This document shows, in pieces, positions 15,620-23,017 of a DNA stretch of 64,000 nucleotides (within the stretch, counting starts at the first letter, position 1; every line of letters begins with the position of its first letter). Position numbers and translations under genes: made by a program. The notes beneath the pieces are model-generated. The model searched no databases, was not told the origin of the DNA, and saw only the letters and a list, made by a program, of their open reading frames with translations. This stretch comes from UBA11400 sp964473555 (lineage in GTDB: Bacteria; Bacteroidota; Rhodothermia; Balneolales; HLUCCA01), in contig CAYYPL010000006.1 of the NCBI GenBank assembly GCA_964473555.1, positions 124,001 to 188,000 of the forward strand. Direction: 5' to 3'.

Positions 15620-16996
15620 TCAGAGGGAAGCGTGGAGGGCTTCGAGGCGGTGCATCAGCGTTTGGGTCATGGAGACGTGTTCGGGTTTCATGAGCACGCT
15701 GCGTAACACGGTCGTGGTGGGGCTAGTGATGTGAATCGAAGGCCATAACGCTGCAAGGGTAGAGGACGGAATTTTATACAGACTCACGAACAGGGTATGG
15801 TCGCATGACAGCATGCCTTCCTGAAAAATGGCCTCAGATAATCTGGAAACCACTTCGGTGTCCAGACTCCCATGCTTGGGTAGCGGGGCATAAACCACAA
15901 TATCCAGCTGTGGTTCCTCGATCAAATGATAGGTATCACTGTTTGATAAAAGTCCAGCAAAATCCAATGCGGCAGCTCTGCAATCCCGTATGACCGCTTC
16001 CATAAGCCCGCCAGGACTCAAATCGAACACCTGAATCGTTGCCCACAAGGCAGCCGCTGCCGCACCTGCACGGGAACACTCCAGACTGATTTCACCCAGG
16101 TGAAGGTCGGCAGAAGAAAAATAGGTATAGGGTGAATCATGCTTATAAAATCGCCCGACGGCCGGATCCCTGAATATCACGCAACCACATCCATACGGCT
16201 GGAGTCCATGCTTATGCGGATCCACAACCAGGCTATCCACCTGCGGAATCAATCTCCATGCACTACCGTCAATCTTACCCGCCCTGGCAAGCAATGAAAA
16301 ATACCCTCCGTATGCCGCATCTACATGCACCCTAACCCCTGCCTCCCCACACACTTCCAAAATCTGAGCCAAAGGCTCCACACGACCCATACCCGTTGTT
16401 CCCATCGTCACAACCACAGTCCCAAGCTCCGGGCTCCGTTTCCTGAGCACATCAAGATCCCAGTTGCCGTAGGCATCCACCGGAATCTCAATTCCCCGAA
16501 CACCCAACACCTCACACATCCTCGAGTGGGTGTAATGCGACTGCGAAGAATATCCAATGGCCTTATCCGGATGAGATGTGCGCGCAATCCACAATGCCTC
16601 CAGATTTGCTATTGTCCCACTACTGGTCAAATGACCTAAAACCGGTTCCTCAAACCCAAACATAGTTGCCAGCATTGGAATCACCTCCTTCTCCATTTCA
16701 GAACTAGGTGGACCCCCATCCAGGGCGTGATTATTTGGATTGATCAGCGAAGTCAGCGCATACGCAGCCCACGCGATCTCGTGAGGAGGCTTAAGCATCT
16801 GTCCGGCATAAATCCCGCTTCCAAACGGATAATTACCCTTCAGTCGAGCAACCAACTCCATCAAAACACGCTTCGACCTGCTCTCCACCAGTTCCCGATC
16901 CACCATGTGAGCCCCACCGGTTGGCCAGGCATCCAGCCAGCGCTCAAGCTCAGCAATCGGTGCGCGTAACACGTCCAGTGGTGATTTCCCCAACAT
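15620..16996 (-). CDS. PLP-dependent decarboxylase, group II family
   Basis: 458 residues. The PLP fold-type I signatures are clear: HVDAAYGG (the cofactor-binding aspartate) and VDPHKHGLQPYG, where K262 should form the Schiff base. SSGTIANLEAL is a further group II decarboxylase motif. Relatives decarboxylate glutamate, aspartate, tyrosine or diaminobutyrate; substrate cannot be decided here. It starts nine bases after the DUF3078 gene stop, with AAGG about 8 bases before the ATG, so it is probably the last gene of a minus-strand operon. The coding strand is strongly G-rich at 16.3-16.95 kb. Confidence 0.85.
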   Translation of the reverse strand: MLGKSPLDVLRAPIAELERWLDAWPTGGAHMVDRELVESRSKRVLMELVARLKGNYPFGSGIYAGQMLKPPHEIAWAAYALTSLINPNNHALDGGPPSSEMEKEVIPMLATMFGFEEPVLGHLTSSGTIANLEALWIARTSHPDKAIGYSSQSHYTHSRMCEVLGVRGIEIPVDAYGNWDLDVLRKRSPELGTVVVTMGTTGMGRVEPLAQILEVCGEAGVRVHVDAAYGGYFSLLARAGKIDGSAWRLIPQVDSLVVDPHKHGLQPYGCGCVIFRDPAVGRFYKHDSPYTYFSSADLHLGEISLECSRAGAAAAALWATIQVFDLSPGGLMEAVIRDCRAAALDFAGLLSNSDTYHLIEEPQLDIVVYAPLPKHGSLDTEVVSRLSEAIFQEGMLSCDHTLFVSLYKIPSSTLAALWPSIHITSPTTTVLRSVLMKPEHVSMTQTLMHRLEALHASL

Positions 16997-17005
16997 CTGC
17001 GCGCC

Positions 17006-17908
17006 TTACAAAAACCGGTAATTGAAACCTATCGATATCACCTGCTTAACCTGTAGCTCCTTGGTGATGTTATCGTCGTAGACCATGGCTAGTTGCAGGT
17101 TCGCAGACAAATACGAATTGATCTTTCCCACAATTTCATTGGTAAAACGAATGGTGGTGCTATTTACGGGTCGTACATAGTTCGTGAATGTCTCAATCTG
17201 CGACGACAAATTCACGTTGGTAGCAATGTCACGTTCTATCTTCATCCCCAAAGAAATACCACCTTCATTCATGACCGTGTTTCCCGGTTTCAAGTTATAA
17301 ACAGAAGAAAGTGTTGAGTCGATTACAATAGTCTGCTTCAGTGAAATACCCATATCAAATTGGAGTCCGGCATTCGGATTGTATGCAAAACCCACTGTCT
17401 CCACCAGGTATCCAGGTGCCATGAAGTTTGAAATTACGTTGACGTAGTTCTTGTCAAAGCCTTTATCGAACTGAGTGCTGAAATTCAACTGAGCAATCAA
17501 AGAAAAGCGAGGGTCATCCAGTAGATACCTGTACTGATTACGAATTCGTATCTCGTCATCTGTTTTACGATATTCTTTTCCCTCAATACGGGCTTTGCCA
17601 TACTTCAGATTAGAACCGCTGGTCATAATATGTCGACCTTGCTTATACTCTACTTCAAAACGGGCAGTTGATGAAGCCGCAATGTTATTGACACCACCCT
17701 GTGACCAATTTCTGAATGATGCCTGAGTTCCGTTCAATGTGAACCAACCACTCATCTTCAGTGGTCTTACTACCGAATCAGCCGGTGCCACCTGAACTGT
17801 ATTATCATCTGTTCCCGGGGTTGAAAATGCCTGAACAACATTGAAAACCCCACTAGATGAAATGTATAAAGATATAATAAATAATAGTTTATATATTTTA
17901 TTTTCCAT
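17006..17908 (-). CDS. DUF3078-family outer-membrane protein
   Basis: 300 residues from the preferred ATG at 17908, which follows AGAAAGG and gives a proper signal peptide (MENKIYKLLFIISLYISSS, then VQAFS). An upstream in-frame start at 17944 would bury the signal sequence. The mature protein has alternating strands and the W-x-x-GG-x-N pattern seen in DUF3078 (FRNWSQGGVNNIAASS), and ends in aromatic-rich FNYRFL, as expected for an outer-membrane barrel. Function unknown. It lies between the PyrR-like gene and the PLP decarboxylase on the same strand. Confidence 0.82.
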   Translation of the reverse strand: MENKIYKLLFIISLYISSSGVFNVVQAFSTPGTDDNTVQVAPADSVVRPLKMSGWFTLNGTQASFRNWSQGGVNNIAASSTARFEVEYKQGRHIMTSGSNLKYGKARIEGKEYRKTDDEIRIRNQYRYLLDDPRFSLIAQLNFSTQFDKGFDKNYVNVISNFMAPGYLVETVGFAYNPNAGLQFDMGISLKQTIVIDSTLSSVYNLKPGNTVMNEGGISLGMKIERDIATNVNLSSQIETFTNYVRPVNSTTIRFTNEIVGKINSYLSANLQLAMVYDDNITKELQVKQVISIGFNYRFL

Positions 17909-18021
17909 ATATGATACCTTTCTTCCAATTGGATGAACAACCAATTTAACTATGTTTACGGGTAGATTTTAGTCAGAACAAACACACCTGAAATCGGAGG
18001 ACGCACCCTAACGTGGAGCGT

Positions 18022-18531
18022 TCATCTTCCAGTCAGAACAACGCTTTCTGGATGATTGTTTGTATCGAATAACACTTCAACATGCTCTTGAAACTTGGTG
18101 GGTGAGACCAATCCGACGAAATCAGGTTGTACCGGATAATTTCTGTGACCGCGGTCAATCACAACGGCAATACGAAGCTTGGATGGATTTGAATGGTCCA
18201 TTACAGTTCTGACAGCTTTCATCATGGTTGACCCACTAAAAAGTACATCATCTACCAATAAGATAGCCGAATGATGACCCAACTGTCGCTTCCATTCTTC
18301 TGAAGTTGGTTTTTCTACATTCACCTCCATTGGCAAACAAGGAATTGCAGCATTCAACGATGCGGAAACGTGGTGTGTAATGATCTGAGCTACGTGAAAA
18401 CCCCTAGAGTTCAATCCCAAAACCAACACATCCTGATTGCCTTTAAGATCTTCGATGACTTGCATCGATAATCGTTTGATCGCCCGCGCAAGTTGTCCGG
18501 ACTGCATTATGGGTTCACCTGCAGAAACCAT
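18022..18531 (-). CDS. pyrR: PyrR-like phosphoribosyltransferase
   Basis: 169 residues. The PRPP-binding loop is ILLVDDVLFSGST (about residues 90-102), followed by VVIDRGHRNYPVQPDFVGL, which is close to the PyrR signature. PyrR binds pyr-operon mRNA in some bacteria and has weak uracil phosphoribosyltransferase activity; no pyr attenuator is visible here, so a regulatory role is unproven. The canonical loop T-G-R is replaced by S-G-S. It starts seven bases after the small secreted-protein gene and is probably in its operon. Confidence 0.82.
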   Translation of the reverse strand: MVSAGEPIMQSGQLARAIKRLSMQVIEDLKGNQDVLVLGLNSRGFHVAQIITHHVSASLNAAIPCLPMEVNVEKPTSEEWKRQLGHHSAILLVDDVLFSGSTMMKAVRTVMDHSNPSKLRIAVVIDRGHRNYPVQPDFVGLVSPTKFQEHVEVLFDTNNHPESVVLTGR

Positions 18532-18538
18532 AGGCTGG

Positions 18539-18964
18539 TTACTGGAACATGGATTTGATACTCCCCCAGGTTCTTCGAACCGCAGAGGTCGTATATTGTA
18601 CCTGTGCTGTGATTTCTCTGGAAGTGTGGTCTTTGTGTTTCACCTTGAGTTTATACTCGGCAAGAGCCTGTGTCTCACCGTTTTTATACACGTCAGTATC
18701 AGTGAACTGAAATTCTTTTTTCCCGGATGCCAGAATGGCATCGGTAATTTCGAGCTTGTGAATGAGTACCCAGCTGCTGGAATTCATCTTTCGTTCGAGT
18801 TCGAACTGAGTGACCGAACTCATATCGGAAAGTTTCCAGGTAGCTACAATCTCATTGAGATTTACCCCCTCCTGAACCCGAAATTCGAGCTGGTAAGTGG
18901 TTGTAGCAGCCGTAATAAGCATTATCGGCAAGAGTGTAAGTAAAAAGATGGTAGATCTTCTCAT
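18539..18964 (-). CDS. Small secreted protein, fibronectin-III-like
   Basis: 141 residues. It starts with a signal peptide (MRRSTIFLLTLLPIMLITAATT). The remainder reads like a single fibronectin type III or similar beta-sandwich: QFELERKMNSSSWVLIHKL, then FTDTDVY and AEYKLKVKH. No catalytic motif is seen. It is the first gene of the minus-strand run pyrR-DUF3078-decarboxylase. Its upstream region, shared with the divergent ytxH, is very AT-rich and has a TATACTTG element near its start. Function unknown. Confidence 0.7.
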   Translation of the reverse strand: MRRSTIFLLTLLPIMLITAATTTYQLEFRVQEGVNLNEIVATWKLSDMSSVTQFELERKMNSSSWVLIHKLEITDAILASGKKEFQFTDTDVYKNGETQALAEYKLKVKHKDHTSREITAQVQYTTSAVRRTWGSIKSMFQ

Positions 18965-19143
18965 AGTTAACGCTTTAGTCTACAAGTATAAAAACTATTC
19001 AACTAATAAACCATTTAATTTTTTTCGTGTTGTGAGAATAATTACACCCTAAAAGAGAAGAGTGAACGTTATTCAACTAAAGCATAAATCTTACCCAAAT
19101 GAAATCTTAATTATTAACTCGATATATTATCAGGAGTACATTC
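18965..19143. other. AT-rich divergent promoter region
   Basis: 179 bp between divergent genes, rich in A and T. On the minus strand TATACTTG approximates the -7 element TAnnTTTG. On the plus strand CAGGAG lies eight bases before the ytxH ATG. No other feature seen. Confidence 0.45.
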
Positions 19144-19404
19144 ATGACAACAAGAGGATGGGCAACACTAGTCGGAATAGCAGGGGCTTTCGCCGGTGGC
19201 GTTATCACAGGAATGTTGATCGCCCCAAAATCAGGGCGAGAAAATCGCGAATCGATCAAACGTGGCGCAACGGAAGCGACTCATAAGGTTAAAAATGTGG
19301 CTCGTGACCTCAAAAAGAACTTTCCTGATCTTTATGAAGCTACCGGATCTTTCACGCTCAGCCACGAAGACGTTCTGGCGAATCAGCAATCATCGATTCG
19401 TTGA
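19144..19404 (+). CDS. YtxH-domain protein
   Basis: 86 residues. An N-terminal glycine-rich membrane helix (GWATLVGIAGAFAGGVITGM) runs into the YtxH hallmark LIAPKSGRENRESIK, then a charged amphipathic helix. YtxH proteins are small membrane-anchored proteins often induced by stress; the molecular function is unknown. CAGGAG supplies a good ribosome-binding site. The stop codon lies in the loop side of one of two tandem hairpins. Confidence 0.85.
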   Translation: MTTRGWATLVGIAGAFAGGVITGMLIAPKSGRENRESIKRGATEATHKVKNVARDLKKNFPDLYEATGSFTLSHEDVLANQQSSIR

Positions 19405-19443
19405 TTGCTGACCGAGTTTAATCTGCTGCCGAATCGGCAGCAG
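19384..19443 (+). terminator. Two tandem hairpins at the ytxH 3' end
   Basis: Hairpin 1 pairs CAGCAATCA (19384-19392) with TGATTGCTG (19402-19410) and includes the last codons and stop of ytxH. Hairpin 2 pairs CTGCTGCCG (19423-19431) with CGGCAGCAG (19435-19443) around AAT. Neither is followed directly by a T-run, so termination or transcript protection is inferred. Confidence 0.55.
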
Positions 19444-19509
19444 GTCGTCTAGGATTGTTTATTTCCAATCCAACGAATCATCCTGTTTATCAAAACCGAG
19501 AGCAACCCC

Positions 19510-20625
19510 TTGAAGGAACATCTATTTCATCAGATTTGGGTACGCTTTTCACCCGAGTTTCGATACAGTCGTACAACCACCAACGAACAGATTGAGCTTA
19601 TCAAGACGGGTAGTCTGAATTTTGGGGATGGGCCCGACTTTCATCTGGCATCGGTTTCCTATCAGGGAATCGTCCATTACGGTGACATTGAACTGCACTT
19701 GAAGTGTAATGACTGGTATTCACACAAGCATCACCTCGACCCTGCCTACAATTCCGTGGTGTTACATGTGGTACTCGATGAAAAAGAGGCCAGACCCGTA
19801 CTCAGGCAGGATGGAACCCGAGTACCAACTCTGGCCATTGGAAACAAAATACCCTCAAAATTACTGAGTACGATCAGAGAGTCGGTTGATCAGTATGATT
19901 TGCCCTGTAAACAGATTATCAGAACGATTTCTTCCAGTGTAATCGAAAAACAACTGGAAATGGCATCAAGGCTGTATTTGGATCAAAAAATACACCAGTT
20001 ACTTCGCGACTTCGACACACGATTACCCCCATCTCAAGCCTGGCTTAAAATGGTTTTCATGGCCTGGGCCCGTGGACTGGGCATTCCCTCAAATTCACAT
20101 CAACTTGTTGAACTGGCATTGTTTATGTGGGAACATAAAGCATCTTCTGACTCACACTTGTTAAGGCAGAAAATTGCCTCAATACCCTGGGACCATAGCG
20201 GTAGTCGGCCCGGAAACCGCCCACACATCCGATACAAACAACTCCAGGTCTTGCTACAACGATTAAGCAACGATACTTTCAGGTCTTTTGTAACAGGGAG
20301 TGCCGATTCCATGATCAGTTTTTTCGATACTCCAAGTTTTGGCGGCAAAGAGCGCAGAAAGCTATTGCTCAGTATTGTTATCGCTCCCGCTTTATGCATC
20401 CTGACCGATCTGGTCGGGAAACAGGAATTCAAAGCTGCAGGAATACATCACTGGAGCAAGATCGGTTTTTCGGCACCCTATTCCATAAAACAACCATTTA
20501 AAAAAGCCGGTATCACGCATTTGAAAGAGTACCACACTCCAGGTCTGGTCTATCAGTACAAACACTTCTGCAAAAACAAAGCCTGTGACCGTTGTTTGAT
20601 ATTTAAAAATGTAGTTGGGGGTTGA
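19510..20625 (+). CDS. DUF2851-family protein
   Basis: 371 residues. The N-terminal half has the DUF2851 pattern: FGDGPDFHLASV, GDIELHLKCNDWYSHKH and YNSVVLHVV. The C-terminus has a small cysteine cluster (FCKNKACDRCLIF). The family is common in Bacteroidota and has no known function. The start codon is TTG (19510), with the family-like beginning MKEHLFHQIW. The TGA stop overlaps the -33 element of the tRNA-Gln promoter. Confidence 0.85.
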   Translation: MKEHLFHQIWVRFSPEFRYSRTTTNEQIELIKTGSLNFGDGPDFHLASVSYQGIVHYGDIELHLKCNDWYSHKHHLDPAYNSVVLHVVLDEKEARPVLRQDGTRVPTLAIGNKIPSKLLSTIRESVDQYDLPCKQIIRTISSSVIEKQLEMASRLYLDQKIHQLLRDFDTRLPPSQAWLKMVFMAWARGLGIPSNSHQLVELALFMWEHKASSDSHLLRQKIASIPWDHSGSRPGNRPHIRYKQLQVLLQRLSNDTFRSFVTGSADSMISFFDTPSFGGKERRKLLLSIVIAPALCILTDLVGKQEFKAAGIHHWSKIGFSAPYSIKQPFKKAGITHLKEYHTPGLVYQYKHFCKNKACDRCLIFKNVVGG

Positions 20626-20652
20626 CTTATCCGCATATAGTTCCTAATTTTG
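20622..20652 (+). promoter_or_regulatory. Bacteroidota-type promoter for tRNA-Gln
   Basis: A TTG -33 element (20622-20624) and TAATTTTG (20645-20652, exact TAnnTTTG) are 20 bp apart. Transcription would start about 20659, some 16 bases before the tRNA. This is the clearest complete promoter of the window. Confidence 0.75.
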
Positions 20653-20674
20653 GTGTCTGTCAACATGATGGCAA

Positions 20675-20745
20675 TGCCCGGTCGTCTAAAGGCAGGACAG
20701 CGGGTTTTGGTCCCGTATGTGGGGGTTCGAATCCTCCCCGGGCAA
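20675..20745 (+). tRNA. tRNA-Gln (anticodon UUG)
   Basis: A 71-base cloverleaf. The acceptor stem TGCCCGG (20675-20681) pairs with CCGGGCA (20738-20744). The anticodon loop TTTTGGT holds anticodon TTG, and the T-loop is GTTCGAATC. The 3' CCA is not encoded in full (discriminator A, then CAG). It is flanked by its own promoter and terminator. Confidence 0.96.
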
Positions 20746-20763
20746 CAGATGATCAATCAAATG

Positions 20764-20797
20764 AAAAGGATGTATCTCACGACACATCCTTTTTTTT
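20764..20797 (+). terminator. Rho-independent terminator after tRNA-Gln
   Basis: A 10-bp stem, AAAAGGATGT (20764-20773) with ACATCCTTTT (20784-20793), has a 10-base loop and a T-run to 20797. It separates the tRNA from prs. Confidence 0.88.
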
Positions 20798-20820
20798 ACA
20801 CTTAAACCCACAACAAGCTC

Positions 20821-21753
20821 TTGGAACAGCCACTTGCTATATTCGCGGGACGCAGCAATATTGCCCTTGCTCGTGCTATAGCCGAGAAATATGGCACTAC
20901 GTTGGGGGAAGTCACGATCAAAGCTTTTTCTGATGGTGAGTTGTATGTAAAATACCAGCAGAGCATTCGGGGTGCCGATGTGTTTATCGTCCAATCGACG
21001 CCTCCTCCAAGTGAGAACATTCTGGAGCTTCTGTTGATGATAGATGCAGCAAAACGCGCCTCGGCATACCGTGTAACCGTGGTCATTCCTTATTTTGGAT
21101 ATGCACGACAGGATCGTAAAGATCAGCCCAGAGTTTCTATTGCCTCCAAGCTCATTGCAAACATACTTACAACTGCAGGAGCCGATCGTGTCCTGACTAT
21201 GGACCTACACGCTCCGCAGATTCAGGGTTTCTTTGACATCCCTCTGGACCACATCTACGCAAGCAGTATTTTCATCGATTACTTTAAAAGCAATCCGTTG
21301 GATAACCTTGTTGTTGTTGCTCCCGATGTTGGTAGCTTGAAAATGGCCCGTTCATACGCCAAGCGGCTGGGCGCCTCATTAGCCTTTGTTGACAAAAGAC
21401 GCCCTCAGCAAAATGTGGCCGAAGTGATGAACATCATCGGTGAAATTCAGGATAAGAACATTCTTCTTGTCGATGACCTCATCGATACTGCTGGTACCAT
21501 AACAAACGCAGCTTCTGCGTTGCGTGAACGCGGTGCCAGGAAAATTATCGCAGCGTGTACACACCCTATACTCTCGGGTCCGGCATTTCAGCGCATAGAA
21601 GATTCTCCCATCGATATGATGCTGGTAACCGACACGGTACCGCTCAAACGTCCATCGCCAAAACTCAAGGTTTTGAGCGTGGCCGAAATCTTTGCTGATT
21701 CCATTCGTCGTATTTATACCGACGATTCCATCAGTACCCTTTTTGATGATTAA
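20821..21753 (+). CDS. prs: Ribose-phosphate pyrophosphokinase (PRPP synthetase)
   Basis: Makes PRPP from ribose-5-phosphate and ATP for nucleotide, histidine and NAD synthesis. 310 residues. Visible motifs are FSDGELYVKY, FGYARQDRKDQPR, the metal-binding DLHAPQIQGFF and the PRPP loop VDDLIDTAGTITNAA. The start is TTG: an in-frame stop at 20803-20805 excludes any earlier start, and LEQPLAIFAGRSN aligns with the normal N-terminus. It follows the tRNA terminator and leads the compact set prs-rplY-pth-hppA (gaps of 17-31 bases). Confidence 0.96.
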   Translation: MEQPLAIFAGRSNIALARAIAEKYGTTLGEVTIKAFSDGELYVKYQQSIRGADVFIVQSTPPPSENILELLLMIDAAKRASAYRVTVVIPYFGYARQDRKDQPRVSIASKLIANILTTAGADRVLTMDLHAPQIQGFFDIPLDHIYASSIFIDYFKSNPLDNLVVVAPDVGSLKMARSYAKRLGASLAFVDKRRPQQNVAEVMNIIGEIQDKNILLVDDLIDTAGTITNAASALRERGARKIIAACTHPILSGPAFQRIEDSPIDMMLVTDTVPLKRPSPKLKVLSVAEIFADSIRRIYTDDSISTLFDD

Positions 21754-21770
21754 CCTTTACTAGTAATACC

Positions 21771-22403
21771 ATGGAAAAGCCAAAAATTGTTGAACTTAAA
21801 GCTACTTCGCGTGCCGTAGAAAACGGAGTCGAAGAGCTTCGTAACCAGGATTTGATTCCTGCTGTAGTGTACGGACCTAAACTAGAGGGCAACCTGCACG
21901 TCAGCGTTCCTGTTCTCGACATCAATCGTTTGCTGAGTGTTAAAAACTTACAGTTTGTGAAACTTGTTTTCGACGATGGCAAAACCATTGACACCATCAT
22001 CAAGACCAGCCAGTTTCATCCGGTTACCGACCAGGTGCTTCATATTGACTTCCTGGCTCTAAGCGAAGATGTTCCGGTCACAGTTACTATTCCTATTCGC
22101 CTTAAAGGAACCTCCCCTGGTGTTGTTGAAGGCGGTCGTATGTACCAGTCACTTCGTAAACTCAGTGTAAAGGCGCTTCCTTCAAATCTTCCAGCTGAAC
22201 TTACGCTCGATATCAGCAAACTTAAAATCGGACATACACTTAAGGTCCGTAGCCTTAAACTCGGTGGAATCACTCCGCTGATGTCTCCAGACCGTACTAT
22301 TCTGGTTATTCGTCCTCCAAAAGGCGGTAAAGCCAAAATTGTAGAGTTTGCTGAAGAAGAGACACCAGCAACTGCAGAAACTGCACCCGAAGAGAACGCA
22401 TAA
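21771..22403 (+). CDS. rplY: 50S ribosomal protein L25/general stress protein Ctc
   Basis: 210 residues, the long two-domain Ctc form. The N-terminal 5S-rRNA-binding L25 domain (about 1-95) includes LIPAVVYGP. The C-terminal TL5 domain (about 96-185) includes VPVTVTIPIRLKGTSPGV. An acidic, alanine-rich tail follows. The prs-rplY-pth order is conserved in many bacteria. The stop codon lies in the loop of a perfect 9-bp hairpin. Confidence 0.95.
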   Translation: MEKPKIVELKATSRAVENGVEELRNQDLIPAVVYGPKLEGNLHVSVPVLDINRLLSVKNLQFVKLVFDDGKTIDTIIKTSQFHPVTDQVLHIDFLALSEDVPVTVTIPIRLKGTSPGVVEGGRMYQSLRKLSVKALPSNLPAELTLDISKLKIGHTLKVRSLKLGGITPLMSPDRTILVIRPPKGGKAKIVEFAEEETPATAETAPEENA

Positions 22404-22413
22404 CGCGTTCTCT
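22391..22413 (+). promoter_or_regulatory. Hairpin straddling the rplY stop codon
   Basis: AGAGAACGC (22391-22399) pairs perfectly with GCGTTCTCT (22405-22413) around a loop containing the TAA stop (22401-22403). It lies 15 bases before the pth ATG. There is no T-run, so attenuation, mRNA processing or control of pth initiation is more likely than termination. Confidence 0.6.
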
Positions 22414-22428
22414 CACAATTTCTGTAGT

Positions 22429-22986
22429 ATGCCTGTCATCGTAGGACTGGGAAATATTGGGGAAGCATATCTGGGGACCCGACACAATGTCGGGTTCGAT
22501 ATTGTATACCACCTTGCCGACACCCTCTCCATCGATCTCAAACCTGGTAAAGGTCCATTTTTTGTTGCAGAGGGGCGTCATAATGGTCGTCAAGCCATTC
22601 TCATCACTCCAACTACGTACATGAATCGCAGTGGATTGGCAGTTTCGAAAGCGCTAAAATATTTCGATATTCCACTTTCCGATTGTCTGGTTTGCACAGA
22701 CGACATCAATTTACCACCGGGAAAAGTTCGGCTGCGCCCTTCGGGTCGCGACGGCGGACACAACGGCCTGGCAAGTATTATTGAAACTGTGCAAAGTGAT
22801 CAATTTCCCCGTCTTCGGTTCGGAGTCGGTAACAATTTTTCCAAAGGACATCAGGCCGACTACGTATTGTCTCCATTCGATGACGAAGAACAGGAAATTA
22901 TAGCCAAAGGTATCGAACAGGCGCATGATGCTGCGCTGTGTTTTATACGTGAAGGAATCGTTCCGGCTATGAACAGATACAATTAA
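22429..22986 (+). CDS. pth: Peptidyl-tRNA hydrolase
   Basis: Recycles peptidyl-tRNA released from stalled ribosomes. 185 residues from the ATG at 22429, which begins MPVIVGLGNIGEAYLGTRHN as the family does. Catalytic His is in TRHNVGFD and further motifs are TYMNRSGLAV, GRDGGHNGLASI and RLRFGVGN. A longer in-frame reading from 22348 overlaps rplY and lacks family similarity, so it is not used. Confidence 0.95.
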   Translation: MPVIVGLGNIGEAYLGTRHNVGFDIVYHLADTLSIDLKPGKGPFFVAEGRHNGRQAILITPTTYMNRSGLAVSKALKYFDIPLSDCLVCTDDINLPPGKVRLRPSGRDGGHNGLASIIETVQSDQFPRLRFGVGNNFSKGHQADYVLSPFDDEEQEIIAKGIEQAHDAALCFIREGIVPAMNRYN

Positions 22987-23017
22987 TGCATCAAACTACT
23001 AACCAACTACAATCATA

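Noticed and set aside
18022..18531. Pyrimidine attenuator associated with PyrR
   Set aside because: No anti-terminator/terminator pair or leader was recognised near the gene.
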